From NCBI GenBank assembly GCA_009921765.1, contig RFXC01000180.1, forward strand, positions 1 to 8,885: a stretch of 8,885 bases of DNA. The letters run 5' to 3'. Within the stretch, counting starts at the first letter, position 1. Every line of letters begins with the position of its first letter. The DNA comes from Betaproteobacteria bacterium (lineage in GTDB: Bacteria; Pseudomonadota; Gammaproteobacteria; Burkholderiales; Burkholderiaceae). The notes under the pieces were generated by a model. That model did not search any database. It was not told where the DNA came from and worked only from the letters and a program-made list of their open reading frames with translations. Positions 6,418 through 8,885 of this stretch are shown here, one piece after another. The position numbers and the translations under genes were made by a program.

Positions 6418-7334
6418 GGACGCCTCCTGGCAAGGAGGCCCGCGAGGCCGCGCGGCATCCCCAGCACCAGCAGCATGATGATGAGCCCCATGAACAGCGG
6501 CCAGTATTCGGTGCTGCCGCTGATGGTGACCTCGAGCACGACATAGACCGCCGCCCCGAGCGCGGGCCCGAGGAAGCTCTGCACACCGCCCAGCACGGCC
6601 ATCACGATCGGCGTGGCGGAGGCCGTCCAGTTGAGCCAGCCCGGGAACACGTTGCCTGAGGAAAATGCAAACAGCGCGCCCGCAAGCCCGGCGAAGGCGC
6701 CGGCGATCACGAAGGTGATGAGCTGGTGGCCTCGCACATCGACACCGGAATACTGGACCCGAAGCGGGTTGTTGCGAAGCGCCCTCAGCGTCAGTCCGAA
6801 AGGCGAGCGTACCAGCCTGTGCAGCAGATAAACCGACGGCAACACCCAGGCGAGCGCGAAGTAATAGTAGTTTGCCGGCACGGCGAGCGCGCCGGGCGGG
6901 CGCAGCCCCGTGAGACCGTCGTCGCCCCCCGTGAGGCCGATGGCCTTGAGCGCAACGGTATAGAGCAGCATCTGGAAGGCGAAGGTGAGCATGGCGAAAT
7001 AGATGCCCGAGCGCCTGACCGAGAAAAATCCGATGGCAACCGCAACCAGTGCAGCCGCCGCCATGGCGCCCGGCATCACCAGCATGAACGCACCGAGCGA
7101 GCTGAGCCCAGCTTTTTTGACCAGCAAGCCGCCGGCATAGGCGCCAACCCCGAAAAAGGCTGCGTGACCGAATGACAGCATGCCGCCGTATCCCATCAGC
7201 AGGTTGAAACTGATGGCGTAGAGCGCGAACGCGAGCACTTCAATCGCAATGAAGATCCAGAAATCCGACAACCCGAGCGGCAACACCAGCAAGGCCGCCA
7301 CCAGCGCGAGGAGACCGATGCGTGCGCCGCTCAC
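6414..7334 (-). CDS. livM: Branched-chain amino acid-type ABC transporter permease LivM
   Basis: This inner-membrane permease of about 306 residues has many hydrophobic segments, beginning at residues 6-22 and 24-42, and the LivM hallmark SFNLLMGYGGMLSFGHAAFF (42-61). The cytoplasmic coupling loop is RSPFGLTLRALRNNPLRVQYSGVD (176-199), followed by membrane segments at about 205-225 and 240-270. The frame is open upstream to an ATG at 7436, but that stretch overlaps livH and encodes a hydrophilic, unrelated sequence. I therefore choose the GTG at 7334, which overlaps the livH stop as GTGA (7331-7334) and has GGGAG (7341-7345) six bases upstream. The resulting length and N-terminus fit the family. 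It should form a heterodimeric pore with LivH and couple to LivG. Confidence 0.92.
   Translation of the reverse strand: MSGARIGLLALVAALLVLPLGLSDFWIFIAIEVLAFALYAISFNLLMGYGGMLSFGHAAFFGVGAYAGGLLVKKAGLSSLGAFMLVMPGAMAAAALVAVAIGFFSVRRSGIYFAMLTFAFQMLLYTVALKAIGLTGGDDGLTGLRPPGALAVPANYYYFALAWVLPSVYLLHRLVRSPFGLTLRALRNNPLRVQYSGVDVRGHQLITFVIAGAFAGLAGALFAFSSGNVFPGWLNWTASATPIVMAVLGGVQSFLGPALGAAVYVVLEVTISGSTEYWPLFMGLIIMLLVLGMPRGLAGLLARRRP
6423..6428 (-). promoter_or_regulatory. Ribosome binding site for livG
   Basis: A consensus AGGAGG on the minus strand lies in the last codons of livM, five bases before the livG ATG. It is the strongest ribosome binding site in the operon and suggests high translation of the ATPase gene. 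Confidence 0.75.
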
Positions 7335-8254
7335 TCCTGGCTCCCAAAGAGGCCCCAGGGCCTGACGATCAGGACCACCGCCATGCAGACAAAGGTCAGC
7401 ACAACCGACCAGCCTGGCAGGGCCAGCACCCCCCATGCGTTGACGATTCCCACGAGCAACGAGGCGACCAGTGCGCCCAACACGCTGCCCATGCCACCGA
7501 TCACCACGACCACGAAGGCATCGATGATCACCTGCACGTGCAGACCGGGGCCGACCGACACGATGGGCGCGGCGAGCGCCCCGCCCAGACCCGCGAGCGC
7601 AACGCCCAGCGCGAACACCGTGGTGAACAGCCGCCGCGTGTCGGTACCGAGCGCGCCCAGCATGTCGCGGTCATTGGTGGCCGCGCGGATCAGGATGCCC
7701 CAGCGCGTCCGGTGCAGCAACCACCAGAGGCCCGCCGCCACCAGAAGCCCCACTGCGATCAGGAACAGCCGATAGGTGGGAAACACCAGGCCCATCGCCT
7801 GGGTGGATCCTGCGAGGAGTTCGGGCATGGGGGTGGACTGGTCTTCCCGTCCCCAGATGAGCTTCACCACATCGCCCGCGATGAAGACCAGCGCGAAGGT
7901 GAGGAGCAACTGAAATTCATGCGGCGCTCGATAGATTCGCCGCAGGAGCGTGATTTCGATGATTCCCCCGACGATCGCGAGAATCAACGCCGCTGCCGCC
8001 AACGCTGCGAAGAATCCGACGCTGCTGCCACCAGCCCAGGTGCCAACCGTCCAGGCGATGAATGCGCCCACCATGAAGAGCGCACCGTGTGCGAAGTTGA
8101 GCACCCGCAGCACGCCAAAGATCAGCGTGAGCCCGGCCGAGATCAGGAACAGCAGCATGCCGTTGGAAATGCCGGCGAGCGTCTGGCGAGCCAACACCAC
8201 CGGGTTGGTCATCCAGGCAAGGTGCTGGGCGAAAAATTCGGCGAGCTCGGTCAT
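7331..8254 (-). CDS. livH: Branched-chain amino acid-type ABC transporter permease LivH
   Basis: This 307-residue inner-membrane permease carries the LivH hallmark SAGLTLIFGVLRVLNFAHGA (39-58), further membrane segments at about 60-73, 82-104, 115-133 and 162-180, the coupling loop WGILIRAATNDRDMLGALGTD (185-205), and the terminal segments VVVVIGGMGSVLGALVASLL (248-267) and VVLTFVCMAVVLIVRPWGLF (284-303). It is the first gene of the minus-strand operon. An in-frame TAA twelve bases upstream limits the start to the ATG at 8254 or Met15 at 8212. Neither has a strong Shine-Dalgarno sequence; the upstream one gives an N-terminus somewhat longer than usual for the family. It partners LivM and receives substrate from the binding protein encoded divergently. 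Confidence 0.93.
   Translation of the reverse strand: MTELAEFFAQHLAWMTNPVVLARQTLAGISNGMLLFLISAGLTLIFGVLRVLNFAHGALFMVGAFIAWTVGTWAGGSSVGFFAALAAAALILAIVGGIIEITLLRRIYRAPHEFQLLLTFALVFIAGDVVKLIWGREDQSTPMPELLAGSTQAMGLVFPTYRLFLIAVGLLVAAGLWWLLHRTRWGILIRAATNDRDMLGALGTDTRRLFTTVFALGVALAGLGGALAAPIVSVGPGLHVQVIIDAFVVVVIGGMGSVLGALVASLLVGIVNAWGVLALPGWSVVLTFVCMAVVLIVRPWGLFGSQE
7341..7345 (-). promoter_or_regulatory. Ribosome binding site for the livM GTG start
   Basis: GGGAG on the minus strand lies inside the end of livH, six bases before the GTG at 7334. It supports that start over the ATG at 7436. Confidence 0.6.
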
Positions 8255-8283
8255 GCTGAACGCTTAATCGCTCAATCGGCAAC

Positions 8284-8295
8284 GCCGCATGCGGC
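8284..8295. promoter_or_regulatory. 12-base perfect palindrome, candidate operator
   Basis: GCCGCATGCGGC is its own reverse complement and lies 30 bases upstream of livH. A second GCATGC core occurs exactly 30 bases away (8317-8322), about three helical turns, so the two may be sites for one dimeric regulator. GC-rich DNA makes such palindromes fairly common, so this is tentative. Confidence 0.3.
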
Positions 8296-8352
8296 CGGGC
8301 GTTTCAAGCCCCTGGCGCATGCCGGCTGGGTGGGTGCGGGCGCGGAAGGCTG

Positions 8353-8364
8353 TCGCTGCAGCGA
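8353..8364. promoter_or_regulatory. 12-base perfect palindrome, candidate operator
   Basis: TCGCTGCAGCGA is its own reverse complement, near the middle of the divergent region, about 40 bases upstream of the -35 element of the binding-protein promoter. That is a suitable place for an activator or a shared repressor. No regulator gene is in the window. Confidence 0.3.
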
Positions 8365-8402
8365 AATCCGGAAGCGGGCCGAGTGTGCCAGACGCTTTCA
8401 AT

Positions 8403-8413
8403 GCTTGACAAGC
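8403..8413. promoter_or_regulatory. Short palindrome overlapping the -35 element
   Basis: GCTTG-A-CAAGC is symmetric around 8408 and contains the TTGACA hexamer. A dimeric repressor bound here would block the promoter. It may also be symmetric by chance. Confidence 0.25.
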
Positions 8414-8434
8414 CGGAAATGCGCCCAGCAGAAT
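8405..8434 (+). promoter_or_regulatory. Sigma-70-like promoter for the binding-protein gene
   Basis: A perfect -35 hexamer TTGACA (8405-8410) is followed after 18 bases by CAGAAT (8429-8434), a 4/6 match to TATAAT. A start near 8441 would leave a leader of about 22 bases containing the AGGAGA ribosome binding site of the GTG start. Position and orientation fit; activity is inferred. Confidence 0.55.
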
Positions 8435-8451
8435 CAGCCCGCCATTCGCAC

Positions 8452-8457
8452 AGGAGA
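8452..8457 (+). promoter_or_regulatory. Ribosome binding site for the GTG start of the binding-protein gene
   Basis: AGGAGA sits five bases upstream of the GTG at 8463. It decides the start, since the signal peptide begins directly there and no ATG lies in a better place. Confidence 0.75.
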
Positions 8458-8462
8458 TCACC

Positions 8463-8885
8463 GTGGCGATTACCGATCGACGTTCGGTTCTGCTTTCCGT
8501 CGGCACAGCGCTCGCAATTGCCGCAGCGCCAGCCTTTTCGCAGAACGCACCCCGTGGAGAGCCCATCAAGCTGGGGCTTATTGACATTTATAGCGGGGGC
8601 TTTGCCTTCATCGCCGATTCCATCCGCACCGGCTACCAGATTGCCGTGGATGAGGCCAATGCGGCGGGCGGCCTCAACGGCCGGCCGTTCCAGCTGGTGA
8701 CCGCCGATATGGGCGCACAGGTGGAGAAGGCGGTGACCGAGGGGCGCCGCATGATGCTGGAAGAAAAAATCCGTTACGTGACCGTAGGTATTCACAGCGG
8801 CGCAGCGGTCGCGGTGGGCAACCTGGGCCGCGAGCACAAGGCGCTGGTGGTCGGTGGCTTTGCCACCACCAAGCGGCTGACCGGC
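8463..8885 (+). CDS. Periplasmic substrate-binding protein of the Liv-type transporter, 3' end cut by the window edge
   Basis: The frame runs 141 codons from a GTG at 8463 to the right edge without a stop. AGGAGA (8452-8457) lies five bases before the GTG. Residues 1-26 form an export signal: RR at 6-7, hydrophobic core LLSVGTALAIAAAPA (10-24), and likely cleavage after Ala24 or Ser26. The twin arginine followed by S-V-L-L resembles a Tat signal, but a Sec signal is equally possible. The mature part begins with IKLGLIDIYSGGFAFI, then GYQIAVDEANAAGGLNGRP and an ADMGAQVEKAVTEGRRM helix, the classical start of the Leu/Ile/Val-binding type I periplasmic family (Peripla_BP_6). It is transcribed divergently from livHMG and most likely delivers the ligand to that transporter. 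The ligand is not predictable from this part. Confidence 0.92.
   Translation, partial: MAITDRRSVLLSVGTALAIAAAPAFSQNAPRGEPIKLGLIDIYSGGFAFIADSIRTGYQIAVDEANAAGGLNGRPFQLVTADMGAQVEKAVTEGRRMMLEEKIRYVTVGIHSGAAVAVGNLGREHKALVVGGFATTKRLTG

Larger units (their letters stand above)
8255..8462. promoter_or_regulatory. Divergent intergenic region between livH and the binding-protein gene
   Basis: This 208-base stretch is the only sizeable non-coding DNA in the window and should hold the start sites for both transcription units. I see no credible small gene or attenuator in it. It contains a sigma-70-like promoter towards the binding-protein gene and three perfect palindromes, listed separately. On the livH side I found no convincing -35/-10 pair and no good ribosome binding site, so that promoter is either weak, activator-dependent, or of another sigma class. 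Confidence 0.7.

Noticed and set aside
8379..8395. Sequence TGGCAC on the minus strand, considered as a sigma-54 promoter for livH
   Set aside because: The -12 element (TTGC with invariant GC at the right spacing) is missing, so only half of the consensus is present.
7322..8584. A 420-codon open frame on the plus strand opposite livH and across the divergent region
   Set aside because: The translation is very rich in His, Gln, Arg and Glu with no motif, as expected from the reverse complement of membrane-protein codons. It also overlaps the binding-protein gene in another frame.
8264..8587. A 107-codon minus-strand frame covering the intergenic region, considered as a small gene before livH
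   Set aside because: It lies over the promoter, ribosome binding site and signal-peptide codons of the binding-protein gene and has no recognisable domain.

Overview
The window is GC-rich bacterial DNA. Its coding density, short or overlapping gene junctions, and branched-chain amino acid (Liv/HAAT) type ABC transporter linked to acyl-CoA enzymes suggest a proteobacterium, probably a beta-proteobacterium of the Burkholderiales. That placement is inferred from general gene style only. Nearly all the DNA codes for protein, and I see no rRNA, tRNA, CRISPR array, insertion sequence or phage gene.

Layout: one long minus-strand operon runs from about 8254 down to the left edge. In transcription order it holds livH and livM (permeases), livG (ATPase), an acyl-CoA dehydrogenase, a 586-residue tandem alpha/beta-hydrolase-fold protein, a three-domain Rid-family protein, a MaoC_dehydrat_N/FAS1-like hot-dog protein, a MaoC hydratase, and a cupin-like protein cut by the left edge. 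Junctions are very tight: GTGA, ATGA, TAATG and TGA overlaps or gaps of 6-18 bases. Across a 208-base intergenic region lies the divergent plus-strand gene for the periplasmic binding protein of the same transporter. It starts at a GTG at 8463 and is cut by the right edge. This intergenic region holds a good sigma-70-like promoter for the binding protein and three short perfect palindromes that could be operators.

How the genes may work together: the binding protein and LivHMG would import a small carboxylate or amino-acid-like compound. The acyl-CoA dehydrogenase would desaturate its CoA thioester and the MaoC pair would hydrate the enoyl-CoA. No CoA ligase, 3-hydroxyacyl-CoA dehydrogenase, thiolase or LivF is present in the window, so the pathway is incomplete here and the substrate cannot be read from sequence.

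The most unusual part is the middle of the operon. The tandem hydrolase-fold protein is an internal duplication (repeat offset 287 residues). The serine nucleophile is replaced in both copies (His98 and Leu385), and the protein ends in a tail with eight cysteines. The Rid protein is a gap-free triplication of the Rid fold, a possible single-chain version of the usual homotrimer, and none of its three units has the catalytic arginine of RidA. The cupin lacks the His-x-His metal ligands. The dehydrogenase has lost the usual YEG glutamate but carries a glutamate at the isovaleryl-CoA dehydrogenase-type position. Three neighbouring proteins with altered active sites suggest a binding, carrier or non-canonical catalytic module.
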